Shown here in pieces: positions 10,520 to 19,796 of a stretch of 64,000 bases of DNA. The stretch lies in assembly GCA_943908475.1 (NCBI GenBank), contig CALTTG010000015.1, positions 1-64,000 on the forward strand. Reading direction: 5' to 3'. This DNA is from an uncultured Burkholderiales bacterium (GTDB lineage: Bacteria > Pseudomonadota > Gammaproteobacteria > Burkholderiales > Burkholderiaceae_C). Position numbers and translations under genes: made by a program. The notes beneath the pieces are model-generated. The model saw nothing but the letters and a program-made list of their open reading frames with translations, ran no database searches and was not told the origin of the DNA. Within the stretch, counting starts at the first letter, position 1; the number at the start of each line of letters is the position of its first letter.

Positions 10520-11695
10520 TCAAGCCTCAAAGAGTGTCGCGAGTCGCCTAGCATCGTATATCTCACGAACCAGCGCCGCGGCAGCGCGACCGCGCTCGGC
10601 GATCAATGCGCGATTCGCAGAGAGAGCTGCAAGAGTTGATGCGTACTCATTCGGCAGGTCGACAGCCTGGACGAACTTGAGTACACGCGGATCAAGCCCT
10701 TCCATACCTACCCTGGTACTGAGCACTTTTCGGCCATAGGCCAGAGATTCAAGAATCTTCAATCTGATGCCTCCGCCAATACGGATCGGGCTCAAAACAA
10801 CATCAACTGATTCAAGAAACTCAGCAATGGACTCGACACGTCCGACGATCCGCAACCGATCATTGGCTCGTTCAAAAGCCCATTCGGGAATCTCACGCCC
10901 CGCAATCACCAACTCAACCTCTGGGACTGCATTTGCGACAACAGGCCAGACGTCATCGAGCAGATAGCGCAAGGCATCAGTATTTGCAAACCAGCTGAAC
11001 GCCCCGAAAAAAGCAACACGTAGCGGCCCGTCTGGTTCAGGGGTACGCTCCAATACGGGGTAGCGATCGACTTCAATGCCTAAATTTACAACTCGGGCAT
11101 CGGCTGTACCGCCAAATTTTAAGTAATGCTGCTTGTCTTCTTCGCTAAAAAAAGTCACCCTGTCAAACATATTAAAGACCGAAGCTTCTGCTGAGTCCAG
11201 AATATTGGCCTCTTTATAAAAAGCCTGACGGAGCAAAGGGTTTTGCGCGAGTTGAGCCTTCGTCCGAAAAGCGCGAGATTCAAGCACCTCGGAACTGATC
11301 ACCTTGTTGCAATGTTTTGGCAACAAATCTTTGACATGAAGCAGATACTGACCGACGTATGCGTGCTGGAAGAATACCGTATCGTAAGCGTTTGCAGCAC
11401 ACAATCCTCTAAGCTGAGAAAGAAAAGAACGAGATTGATACCTGGAGAACAACAGAGAATTCCCGCCAATGAAATCAATCAAACCCTTCAGGGTGATCTT
11501 TGGTGGCTTCAGAACTAGCTGCTCAACATCAAATTTAGAAGCGAGCGGGTGACCAGAGTCGTCAAAGCCTAGAAAGTGAACATCATCAAAGCCCGCATGC
11601 TTGAGTGCCACATGATATCCATGCAACGCGACCAGATTACCGCCGTCAATCGGAAAAGGGTAGGTCGGCGCAACAATGAGTGCTTTGCGTTTCAT
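10520..11695 (-). CDS. Glycosyltransferase (GT-B, GT4-like)
   Basis: 391 residues. It opens with MKRKALIVAPTYPFPIDGGN (GG donor loop). The C-terminal half has RVAFFGAFSWFANTDALRYL, VIAGREIP and the sugar-nucleotide region SPIRIGGGIRLKILESLAYG, typical of the GT4 subgroup near the stp1/WcaI-type enzymes. It lies 21 bases downstream of the next glycosyltransferase gene in a minus-strand operon (13641 to 10520). Base composition is visibly richer in A/T than the flanking housekeeping genes, a sign of acquisition. Specificity cannot be read from sequence. Confidence 0.88.
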   Translation of the reverse strand: MKRKALIVAPTYPFPIDGGNLVALHGYHVALKHAGFDDVHFLGFDDSGHPLASKFDVEQLVLKPPKITLKGLIDFIGGNSLLFSRYQSRSFLSQLRGLCAANAYDTVFFQHAYVGQYLLHVKDLLPKHCNKVISSEVLESRAFRTKAQLAQNPLLRQAFYKEANILDSAEASVFNMFDRVTFFSEEDKQHYLKFGGTADARVVNLGIEVDRYPVLERTPEPDGPLRVAFFGAFSWFANTDALRYLLDDVWPVVANAVPEVELVIAGREIPEWAFERANDRLRIVGRVESIAEFLESVDVVLSPIRIGGGIRLKILESLAYGRKVLSTRVGMEGLDPRVLKFVQAVDLPNEYASTLAALSANRALIAERGRAAAALVREIYDARRLATLFEA

Positions 11696-11716
11696 TCTTC
11701 ACCTACTAACGTCATC

Positions 11717-12868
11717 TCAGGCGTTGACGATTCTGGAGATTGCCGCATCAAACTGCAAGCCGAACTGAGCGACATCTGGAATGGCTGCGGCCAAACTCAA
11801 CGCACGTGTGGCGTTAGCGTGAGGCGCTCCCGACATACGATCGATGCACGCCAACATCCCGGCTACATCACCACCCGCAAACCGCCAATCTGGCGGCAAG
11901 AAATCTCTCATGCCGTCTCTGTCTGTGGCAATGACTGGCACACCAACGCTTAACGCCTCAAGCATGGTCAAGGGAACACCCTCATAGCGTGACGGCATGA
12001 GAACAAGGTCAAAAGCACGGCAAAGCCGCCTCAAACCAGGCGCGAACGGGATAAAACGAAACAACCCATGTGCATTTGATTGCGAGATCATCGCGCGCAG
12101 TTTCAAATCATCAGGCCCCTCACCGACCACAACGACTTGCGCCCGCCGTTCCATCAAGAAATTCAGCACCTCAGGTGATGTAAGCAGGTCATGCCCCTTT
12201 TGTGCAAAGTCGATACGACCAATGACGGCAAAAAAATTTCCGTCGACTGGCAACCCGAGAATACCACGTGCTTCAGCCCTAGTAACTGGCTCATCAGCAG
12301 AACCGAGCAAAGGATTAGGAACCGCCACAACTTGCGCATGGGGCACATAACGGGCGATTTGCTTCCGAATGGTTTCACTGATGGTGATGAAAGCGCCGGG
12401 AAGGCGATAGTGAGCATTCAGAATCAGTTCGCGAACGTTCAACACATCCGCGCGCCCCATCTCCTTGAGTGTGTGGGCCATGGGTAAATAACTGATAGAG
12501 GCACATCCAGACCACAAAGCAGCCATAGCGCCAACGGTACCGTTTTCGATGCGCCCCTGACAAAGAATAACTGGAGGACGTCCTAGGTTACGAAAATCAC
12601 GGCATAGTCTGGCGATATCGAGGAAAAGCATCGGCCCAACAATTACATTTGCCTTCCTCACACGAACTGTGGTGGGGCGAAGCGTCAAACCTGGCACTTG
12701 ATCTGCCAAACGATGCAAACTATCGCTTAACCTATGATTGCCTTCCCAGTAGAAAAAACTGATCCGCCAACGACCTGACAACAGCAAGTAGCGTACGGCC
12801 TCAAGACACATCAACTCATGACCGCCAAGAATTTTCGAGTCACTGAAAAAAATCAGGGGGCGAGTCAT
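11717..12868 (-). CDS. Glycosyltransferase family 4
   Basis: 383 residues. The N-terminus has the GGHE donor-loop motif (SDSKILGGHELM). The C-terminal domain has FFAVIGRIDFAQKGHDLL, VVVGEGPDD and the signature LMPSRYEGVPLTMLEALSVG. The start overlaps the stop of the upstream GT2 gene by 4 bases, which shows translational coupling. It is likely an EPS repeat-unit assembly enzyme at the inner face of the membrane. Confidence 0.9.
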   Translation of the reverse strand: MTRPLIFFSDSKILGGHELMCLEAVRYLLLSGRWRISFFYWEGNHRLSDSLHRLADQVPGLTLRPTTVRVRKANVIVGPMLFLDIARLCRDFRNLGRPPVILCQGRIENGTVGAMAALWSGCASISYLPMAHTLKEMGRADVLNVRELILNAHYRLPGAFITISETIRKQIARYVPHAQVVAVPNPLLGSADEPVTRAEARGILGLPVDGNFFAVIGRIDFAQKGHDLLTSPEVLNFLMERRAQVVVVGEGPDDLKLRAMISQSNAHGLFRFIPFAPGLRRLCRAFDLVLMPSRYEGVPLTMLEALSVGVPVIATDRDGMRDFLPPDWRFAGGDVAGMLACIDRMSGAPHANATRALSLAAAIPDVAQFGLQFDAAISRIVNA

Positions 12869-13641
12869 TTTTGAGCTCGCCCAATCAGTGTATTTTTATA
12901 TCGCCCCAAAGTACACTTCAACCGATTTATTTTCGCAAGCGCTGCTGGCATTCCATGGCGAACAGCAATTTCTTCGTTTTCCCTGAAAATCGAGACATCT
13001 CCAGACGACAGGCCGCCCAAACGAAACCGAGCCAAAGGCTGGCTCGCTTTCACACCACGAACCCCATTCGAAATCAGCCTTGCCATCAAATCGTGATCGG
13101 CAGCCAACCTGTATCGCAGATCAAAAACACCGTGTTTTTCGTAAACCGCTGAGCGCACGAACAGCGTTGGGTGAGTGAACGGGGTATAAAAACGCCAATC
13201 GAATCCAAACGGATAAAGAGGTGGGGCGCTGAAATTCTCTAGCGGAAGCCCTCGGCCGATTTCAGAGCCATTTTCATCGATCAGAATGGATTCGGAATAC
13301 AAATAACCCACGGAAGGATCCGAAAATGCCGACTCAATCGTGCGTATGGCATCTGGTTCAAGCAAATCGTCTGCATTGATGATGCCAATGACTTCACCCC
13401 GGGCCAAGGCAATGCCTTTGTTCATGGCATCGTACAGCCCTTTGTCGCGCTCGCGGATGTGCCGAACAAAGGGAATTTGCGAAGTGACCTGCTCCACATA
13501 CTCGCTTGTGCCGTCTGTGGAATTTGCATCTAGAACGATATGCTCCAGCGGGAGAACGCTTTGCCCATGGATAGAGGCAAATGTTTCAGCAATCGTTGAG
13601 ATCCCGTTGCGCACTGGAGTGATTATGGTCACGCCCATCAC
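12865..13641 (-). CDS. Glycosyltransferase family 2
   Basis: 258 residues with the GT-A opening VTIITPVRNGISTIAETFASI, the HIVLDANSTDGT strand and the metal-binding region GIINADD. A C-terminal segment with HPTLFVRSAVYEKHG and LAADHDLMARL is typical of WcaA-like GT2 enzymes. First gene of the minus-strand operon, read away from the divergent promoter region that also serves the lyase gene. It lacks membrane helices, so it is a transferase and not a synthase. Confidence 0.92.
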   Translation of the reverse strand: MMGVTIITPVRNGISTIAETFASIHGQSVLPLEHIVLDANSTDGTSEYVEQVTSQIPFVRHIRERDKGLYDAMNKGIALARGEVIGIINADDLLEPDAIRTIESAFSDPSVGYLYSESILIDENGSEIGRGLPLENFSAPPLYPFGFDWRFYTPFTHPTLFVRSAVYEKHGVFDLRYRLAADHDLMARLISNGVRGVKASQPLARFRLGGLSSGDVSIFRENEEIAVRHGMPAALAKINRLKCTLGRYKNTLIGRAQK

Positions 13642-13725
13642 TCAAACCCTTTGTTGTCACCTGTATCCGACCAGATTAACATGAAAGCTGTGACTGAGCC
13701 TCATTGATCTGCGACGCTTTACTGA

Positions 13726-13746
13726 GCACCCCTCAACGAGGGGTGC
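13726..13746. repeat. Perfect inverted repeat upstream of the lyase gene
   Basis: GCACCCCT and AGGGGTGC are perfect 8-bp arms around CAACG. It lies in the divergent region between the GT2 gene (minus) and the lyase gene (plus), 14 bases before the lyase ATG. The arms GCACCCC/GGGGTGC recur at 26395-26414. It may be an operator or a 5' leader hairpin; it lacks the T tract of a terminator. Confidence 0.5.
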
Positions 13747-13759
13747 AACACCTGAGAAG

Positions 13760-15658
13760 ATGGCCAACATGACGATTCATTTCTGGGTCAAGCCCGCCCA
13801 ACTCTCTATGGCTTTGTCTGTCGCCACACTCACTGCGGTCTTTCCCCACGTAAGGGCACAGGACGCTGATCAGACGACGCTGGTTGAACAGTGGAACAGT
13901 CCTGTTCAGCAGGGTCCTCATGGGAGGGGGTGGGCCGAATGGCTTTCCACCCGAGAACAGCAAACCAAGTTCTGGATCGACAACGGCCGAGATGACCTGA
14001 GCGAACCTGTCGGCTGGATGCACAACTACGTGGACCCACAAGGCAACAGCACCTTGGCATGGAAACCTTTCAGCCCGCAACCGAGCAGAACTGATGTCAA
14101 GAATCGCGCCGCGTGGGTTGCGTTTAACAGATCACACAACATTCGACAAGTTGTTGAAGCTGCACGCCTTTATAAGGTGACAAGTAAAAAGTACTATTTG
14201 AATTGGGTGTCTGAGCAGCTTTCCAGATACGCACATGCATACAACACCTTGCCACTTCAGACCTGGGGTGGTAATGCGCGGCTGATGACACAAACTCTTG
14301 ACGAGGCCGTTGTGCTGATTGATTTCCTTGAAGCCTATCGGCTGACCGCAACTGACCTCCCCGATGAAACCAAACGGTTGTTCTATGACTCGTTGGTGCA
14401 ACCCATCATTAAGAACCTTATAAGCTCGCCGATCAACGGGAATATCTCCATATGGCAAGCTTCTGCAATTTATATTGCAGCACACATTTTCGACGACAAG
14501 CCAGACTTGAAGAAACACTCCCTTGGCCCTGGTGGCTTACTTGACAAATTAAAATCAGGCATTAACAAGGATGGCTTCTGGGCGGAAAGCAGCCTTGGGT
14601 ACCAAGCCTACGTGCTGCGTGCCCTGCGCCCAGCGCTGATGATAGCAGCCACACGGAACGACCGATATTCTTCTGCAGTATTTCAACACGCACGCCGCTT
14701 GATGGATTCAGCTCTGAGCGTGCGTATCGCAGCCGACACAATTCCCAATCCATCAGATACCATCGGTTTGCCTGCATTCGTACAACGGGAATTTCATCTA
14801 GAGATGTTCCCTGCGCTGAGAACGAAGGAGGGGCTGGCAACGGCGCAGGCCAGAAAAACCTGGGCCACTTGGGCCTACCCGCCAGGATTACTTCAAGCGA
14901 ATATCAACTCCGATATCAGCAAAGGTACACGCATCTTTCACGACAGCAAATTCGCCCTGATGAAGTTGAATGAATGGTCTGTCTTCTTCAAATACGGAGA
15001 CCCCTCCGGACAACATTCACACAATGACAAGCTAGGCATTGAGTTATTTTTCAACGGTACAGGCATCATGGTTGATCCCGGTACAGTCGCGTATGGCGAC
15101 CCAATGCACGAAGGCTACTTCAAAAAATCCATCGCACACAATGTGATAACCATCAACGACCAAGAAGCCAATGCATGGCGAAAGGAGGTTAAGGTGTCTG
15201 TCAGCGCGGAAGGCAACAAGATGGTGGGAGAAGACACTGGATTCATGGAGGGGGAGGGCATACGACGCAGTATTTTCCTGGGTGATCAATTCGTCATGAC
15301 CACTGTCGTGAAGACAAAACCGCGAGAGGCCGTCGTGAGGGCCATACAGTCCTTTGAGTGCAATGGCATCCGAGCAATCAGCCCCACTAGGCCCGCGCAG
15401 CCCGATGAGCCGATTCAGAAAATTCCTTATCTCAAAGCTAGCCAGTCGTGGTTGCCCAGTCAGCAACATCAATTCACCATGATGTGCGAAGGCTCTGCCT
15501 TCTCTTTGAAATTTGCATCTGATGCCCCAACCTCGCTGGCTATGTTCGAGGCGCCCAAGAATCCGTACTCAGGCAAAGCAAGGTTCACTTTTGTGCAAAC
15601 AACAAGAGGGGAAACCGCCACGTTCCATCTCCAGATCAGCACAAGCACATTAAACTGA
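13760..15658 (+). CDS. Secreted polysaccharide lyase, heparinase II/III and alginate-lyase like
   Basis: 632 residues. A signal peptide ends near VRA (residue 33). An alpha-helical toroid-like region follows (about 60-340; NNIRQ/WGGNAR/QTLDEAV-type helices), then a heparinase II/III-like beta region from about 385. The latter has the hallmark GQHSHNDKLGIELFFNGTGI, DPGTVAYG and SIAHNVITINDQEA segments that carry the catalytic Tyr/His residues. Such enzymes cleave uronic-acid polysaccharides by beta-elimination in the periplasm or outside the cell. In an EPS locus with ugd, it likely trims or recycles the polymer. The ATG at 13760 is used; Met4 (13769) has the better spaced GAGAAG and could be the true start. 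Confidence 0.85.
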   Translation: MANMTIHFWVKPAQLSMALSVATLTAVFPHVRAQDADQTTLVEQWNSPVQQGPHGRGWAEWLSTREQQTKFWIDNGRDDLSEPVGWMHNYVDPQGNSTLAWKPFSPQPSRTDVKNRAAWVAFNRSHNIRQVVEAARLYKVTSKKYYLNWVSEQLSRYAHAYNTLPLQTWGGNARLMTQTLDEAVVLIDFLEAYRLTATDLPDETKRLFYDSLVQPIIKNLISSPINGNISIWQASAIYIAAHIFDDKPDLKKHSLGPGGLLDKLKSGINKDGFWAESSLGYQAYVLRALRPALMIAATRNDRYSSAVFQHARRLMDSALSVRIAADTIPNPSDTIGLPAFVQREFHLEMFPALRTKEGLATAQARKTWATWAYPPGLLQANINSDISKGTRIFHDSKFALMKLNEWSVFFKYGDPSGQHSHNDKLGIELFFNGTGIMVDPGTVAYGDPMHEGYFKKSIAHNVITINDQEANAWRKEVKVSVSAEGNKMVGEDTGFMEGEGIRRSIFLGDQFVMTTVVKTKPREAVVRAIQSFECNGIRAISPTRPAQPDEPIQKIPYLKASQSWLPSQQHQFTMMCEGSAFSLKFASDAPTSLAMFEAPKNPYSGKARFTFVQTTRGETATFHLQISTSTLN

Positions 15659-15661
15659 GGC

Positions 15662-16487
15662 ATGCGACCTCAAGAAATTTCCCGCCAAGAGCAATTTGCG
15701 TTACCTGCCGTGGCACAGACCTACGAACACGGCCCAAACGTGAAGATGGTCGATCTGAAGCCCAAGGGCACGGTTTACATATTTTTTTCGAGTCACGCGC
15801 TTTATCATCCGAACACCGAGGCCGAAGTCCTCCACGTCTTAGTGACAAAAGACAGGTACGAATGGACGCGGACTGTGCCCAGTGATGCCTCACGGATCAT
15901 CTACGTGCGAGATTTATGGAAACAATGGTTTTGCAGTGAATCTCTCAAGGTATTGCATCACCCGACCCACTAACCGATATGCTGCGGCGCCTTGCAAGCG
16001 GCCTCGGTGATATTGTCTGTGTTGGGGTGTCTGCGGGCTCGTACGCCGCGGTGTGGAACGGCACAGGCCTTAATTCGCAGGCCATCTTCAGCTTTGCGGG
16101 ATAAGCCGACCTTTCACTGGAAGTAGCAACCCCGCAGCAAGGCGCCAAAATTCGGTGGTGGCGCACATGAAAGACAAAGCATACTCAGTCACACATTTGA
16201 GAGACGCCTTGTAGAAAGGGCGATCCGCAATATACCACGTGCATGTCAGCCACAGCGCACAAGATCTACCACATACGCGCATTTTCAAGGTCCATCAACA
16301 TGTCACGGGTCTCGCCTTCCGATCAAAATTGCATAGCGTGCCATTCTCAGGCCGAGCGCTCACCTGGCTGATTCAGTCTAGAACGCTTACCAAGTATCTG
16401 ATGGGTCAAATTTCTTGCTTGCCAGCGCAACCGTCGAAAGTGCTGAAAATACTGGTGCGCCAGACCACTTGGCCCGCTCCGCGCTGA
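15662..16487 (+). pseudogene. Broken alpha/beta-hydrolase-like EPS gene (two frameshifts, two stops)
   Basis: Three frames together read as one protein. The first (15662-15973) encodes MRPQEISRQEQFALP, VYIFFSSHALYHPNTEAEVL and KDRYEWTR, then IIYVRDLWKQWFCSE. The second frame (about 15961-16145) gives LRRLASGLGDIVCVGVSAGSYAAV with a GVSAG nucleophile elbow. It then meets TAA (16102-16104) just after FSFAG, where a Gln codon would fit. The third frame (about 16139-16487) gives HMKDKAYSVTHL, a TAG at 16212-16214, and a tail with RSKLHSVPFSGRALTWLI. This order fits a family of alpha/beta-hydrolase-like proteins found in capsule and EPS clusters, recognised from memory. It follows the lyase gene by 3 bases, so it was once co-transcribed with it. 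Confidence 0.7.
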
Positions 16488-16525
16488 ACAGGCTTGTTGT
16501 CGCCGCCATCAAGTAGGGTTTTGCA

Positions 16526-17731
16526 TCATGTTTTAGCGCGAGACAAACAGGCCATCGACCCCAGCAGCGTGAACACCACCAACAAATAGGCCACTGAGCC
16601 TGCAGCCACCGGTTCTGCCATGCAGCTGAGCAGCACGGAGAGGAAAAGGCACAATGGCAACGCATTAGTAATCAAATGCTGCCGTTGGCGCACAAGTTGT
16701 GCGGCAAACACCAAATGCACCGCAAAAAAGCACACCCAGGCGATGAATGCCAAAATGCCGCTATCCCAAAGGGCATCGAGCCAAAAATTATGCGCAAAGA
16801 ACTCAGGCAGGCGAATTTGTCTGCCGCCCCAAAAGTAGTCTCCATAGTGGCTCAACATCGTTTTCCACACGTTATAGCGGGGCGTGTCGAGGCTGCCACG
16901 CTCGAACGCGACAAACACCGTCGAAGTGAGGTGTTCAATATTTAGCACCACAAGCGATGCGACCGCCGCCGACACCGCAATGGCGCCCCAAAACCAGGCG
17001 ATGATCCGGCTCAGGCTCCACCGGGTGGTTCGCAACTGTTGGGCTGCGATGAAGTAAGTGATCAAGCAACTCACGCCAAACGCCAACAAAGGGGTGCGGT
17101 TTTGCGTGGCCACGTTTGAAGCAAAGCCAGCCAAGGCTGAAACCAAGCCCACCCCCCAGAACCATCGCCCGCCAGCAGCCTTTGGACCGAAAGCGATCAA
17201 AGCAGGAAGCATGCACATGGCCAGCGATGAGTACATGCCCATGTGCGTCTTATGCACTGGCATGTCTGTGACGATGTCCAAGGCGAATGTTTTGAGCAGG
17301 ATCTCGCCCTGCAATATGAACCCACTGTTCATGGCACTCGCCAAGGCAACCAGTGCAAAGCCGGCAGCAATGGCGATGTACGTAGCAGGCAAATGGCGCG
17401 CCCTTGTGGCTGGGCCAGCCAGCGCGTAGCCCACCGCATACGCCATGCACCCAAAGATGGCGATCTTGATTGTGTAACTGAAGTCAACGAAGCCATGGAA
17501 GTACAACACCACCTGATGGAGCAAATTGGCAGCCATCAGCGCCATCCCGCATGCGACTAATCGCATGTCGAATGTTTTGCCCAACACGCCCGTGAAGGCC
17601 AGCACAGTGAGCATCATGAAAAACGCGCCAAATACCACTGGTGGCAATTTGATGCCAATCAACATGCCAAGCCATGGCAACAACCAGAGCATGGTCGGAA
17701 AAATCACTTGTGCGGGCGGTGCTTTGCTCAT
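16526..17731 (-). CDS. O-antigen ligase/polymerase-like EPS polymerase (Wzy type)
   Basis: 401 residues, mostly hydrophobic, with about ten to twelve predicted membrane segments. A large periplasmic loop (about 275-330) contains ERGSLDTPRYNVWKTMLSHY and FFAHNFWLDALWDSGILAF, the pattern of the Wzy_C/O-antigen ligase superfamily. It would link flipped repeat units into a chain at the periplasmic face. Its ATG overlaps the stop of the upstream glycosyltransferase gene by 4 bases. Sequence alone does not separate a polymerase from a ligase; the Wzx, EpsF and EpsG genes nearby favour polymerase. Confidence 0.82.
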   Translation of the reverse strand: MSKAPPAQVIFPTMLWLLPWLGMLIGIKLPPVVFGAFFMMLTVLAFTGVLGKTFDMRLVACGMALMAANLLHQVVLYFHGFVDFSYTIKIAIFGCMAYAVGYALAGPATRARHLPATYIAIAAGFALVALASAMNSGFILQGEILLKTFALDIVTDMPVHKTHMGMYSSLAMCMLPALIAFGPKAAGGRWFWGVGLVSALAGFASNVATQNRTPLLAFGVSCLITYFIAAQQLRTTRWSLSRIIAWFWGAIAVSAAVASLVVLNIEHLTSTVFVAFERGSLDTPRYNVWKTMLSHYGDYFWGGRQIRLPEFFAHNFWLDALWDSGILAFIAWVCFFAVHLVFAAQLVRQRQHLITNALPLCLFLSVLLSCMAEPVAAGSVAYLLVVFTLLGSMACLSRAKT

Positions 17732-18825
17732 GACGCCAGAATTTCGCGGTAAAAATCACGATGCTCCTGGGCACAACGTTCCCAGCTGAAACGCCTCAGA
17801 ACTGCCGCTGCAGCTTCTTTTAACGGGTCAACTGCTGCCGGCGAGAGGAAGTTGTTGAGCAAGACTGTTAGTTCGCCTTGCGTCTGGAAATAGTGAGCAC
17901 CATTGCCCGCGATTTCTCGAAACACTGGAATGTCTGTGCAGATGACAGGGCATCCCGCAGCAAACGCTTCCAGCAGGGGCATGCCAAAACCCTCTGCAAG
18001 CGACGGATACACAAAAGCGGCGGCGCCTGCATAGGCTGCCCACAACAATTCGTCGGGCCCGGTGACCGTGATGAGACCTCCCTTGCACTGAGCCTCCAAC
18101 CGTGCGCGTTCGTCGTCCGACAGTGGCTCACCACCAAAACATACCACTGGATAACCCTGTTGTGCCCATTGGCTGCTCAGGTAGGCATGCCAGAAAGCGC
18201 CAAAATTTTTGTAGTGGTCCCGTTTGCCCACATAGAGGAGGTAGGGTCGACCACCCGTGAGGCGCCACATGTCCTGAACGGCGCTTTTGGCCGGCGTGCC
18301 AAGGTTGAACCCATGGTGAATGACCCGGATCGGCGGCAGGCGGCCTTTCACCGTGGCCCGCAGCGCTGATTCAGTCGCGGCAGAAATGCATACTATGCCG
18401 TCGGCTTGTGCGATGGATGCCATTTTCCAATCGCTGTCCTTCGCGTTGTCGCCAAAATAATGCGGCATCTGCTCATGCAGCATGTCATGCACCGTGATAA
18501 CGCGCTTGGTACCCCGTGGCAACCGCACTGGGGCGCCAAAGTAAGTTTCGTGGAAAATATCTGGGCGCTGCATTGCCACTTGAAGTTGCACCCAGCATTT
18601 GTTGACTTTATTCCGCGCTTTACCTGTTTTCCGAATGTGGGGAAGCGGCACCCCGGAGACCTTACCCTGTTTGGCCAACACAGACAAATAACTGTTGTCA
18701 TACAGCGCGCCGACGACGAGCCCTGACTCTGCATCCAAAACTCGCTCAGCCACCTCACAAACATAGCGTGATATGCCGCCAAAACGCTGCATGGAAAATA
18801 TCTTGTGATCGTATAATATTTTCAT
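17728..18825 (-). CDS. Glycosyltransferase family 4 (mannosyltransferase-like)
   Basis: 365 residues opening with MKILYDHKIFSMQRFGGISR, the start typical of WbaZ/MtfB-like GT4 enzymes. The C-terminal domain has PYLLYVGKRDHYKNFGAF and VYPSLAEGFGMPLLEAFAAG with the conserved E-x7-E pair. It overlaps both neighbours by 4 bases (polymerase downstream, GNT-I-like gene upstream), so it is part of a tightly coupled operon. The donor is possibly GDP-linked, but the sequence does not prove it. Confidence 0.9.
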   Translation of the reverse strand: MKILYDHKIFSMQRFGGISRYVCEVAERVLDAESGLVVGALYDNSYLSVLAKQGKVSGVPLPHIRKTGKARNKVNKCWVQLQVAMQRPDIFHETYFGAPVRLPRGTKRVITVHDMLHEQMPHYFGDNAKDSDWKMASIAQADGIVCISAATESALRATVKGRLPPIRVIHHGFNLGTPAKSAVQDMWRLTGGRPYLLYVGKRDHYKNFGAFWHAYLSSQWAQQGYPVVCFGGEPLSDDERARLEAQCKGGLITVTGPDELLWAAYAGAAAFVYPSLAEGFGMPLLEAFAAGCPVICTDIPVFREIAGNGAHYFQTQGELTVLLNNFLSPAAVDPLKEAAAAVLRRFSWERCAQEHRDFYREILAS

Positions 18826-19796
18826 GCCTTCCAGCCGATCATCTTTTTCACACGCTCTGGTTGAAAACCAAAGGCGGACAGAATTTTCCGGGCTACCTTC
18901 TTGATTGATTTTTTCAGCTTTTCACTCAAGGGGATTTTTGAGACGAGTCTGAATGATTCAAGGAGTTGCTTGTCTGGTTGCAAGGTGGGCGGCAAGCGCA
19001 CAACTTCTCGGGACAGCATCAGATCAACTGCTTGGCCCGGCGCTGATCCACAGTGCATGCCAGAACCATCAAACCCTTCATTGTCGACATACGAGAATTT
19101 TGGCGTCACCGAATAGGCGCCTGCCTTGAACTGCGCGTAGGAAAATCGTATGGCCCATGAGTCAATGCTCCCGTTCATTTGCATATCGAGCATTTCTGAC
19201 ATGTCGTCACCGCCACGGTTGAACCGCCAGCGCTGCACCCAATCCCATCTGAATCGGGCATAGTCCCTGACCTGCCAATCGATTTGCTGCCAGCGATCTG
19301 CCCAGGTCGCCCAGCCCCAACTGCTGTTGCGCACTGTCAAGTACACATCATGGGGATGGTCTTTCAAAGCTGGCATTACATCTACTGGATGGCCGAAGCC
19401 AGATATAGAGTAAATACGCTTGTCACGGTCAAAGTGCGACAGGCAGTCATTCATGTAGCGCAGGAAATGCGGCGAGGTGACCAGGTCGTCCTCGAGAACA
19501 ATCAAACGCCTGTGCTGTTTGATCAATTCACTCACACCCGTGATGATTGACCGGGCCAAGCCGAAGTTTTCATCACGGGTAACAACCGATACTTTCAGAA
19601 ACCCATGTGATTCCTCTTTGATGACTTCCCTGACAAGACGCACTCGTTCGCTCAGCTCCGCTCTTTTGGGCGCATCAGAAAAAATGAACAATTCAGTTTG
19701 GCCTGCCAAGGAATTAGCCCGCAAGGCGTGCATCACGCGTCGGGTGTGATCTGGCCGCGCATACACAAACAGCGCCACAGGAGCGTACAGGGTCAT
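18822..19796 (-). CDS. Glycosyltransferase, GNT-I-like
   Basis: 324 residues from the ATG at 19796 (MTLYAPVALFVYARPDHTRR), supported by AAGGAAAG about 6 bases upstream; the much longer open frame to 20033 runs inside the flippase gene. Features are the N-terminal VALFVYARPDHTRRVMHAL, the metal-binding LIVLEDDLVTSPHFLRYMND and SSWGWATWADRW, all typical of the GNT-I-like bacterial sugar transferases. The start overlaps the flippase stop by 4 bases. A basic C-terminal tail may contact the membrane. Confidence 0.85.
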   Translation of the reverse strand: MTLYAPVALFVYARPDHTRRVMHALRANSLAGQTELFIFSDAPKRAELSERVRLVREVIKEESHGFLKVSVVTRDENFGLARSIITGVSELIKQHRRLIVLEDDLVTSPHFLRYMNDCLSHFDRDKRIYSISGFGHPVDVMPALKDHPHDVYLTVRNSSWGWATWADRWQQIDWQVRDYARFRWDWVQRWRFNRGGDDMSEMLDMQMNGSIDSWAIRFSYAQFKAGAYSVTPKFSYVDNEGFDGSGMHCGSAPGQAVDLMLSREVVRLPPTLQPDKQLLESFRLVSKIPLSEKLKKSIKKVARKILSAFGFQPERVKKMIGWKA

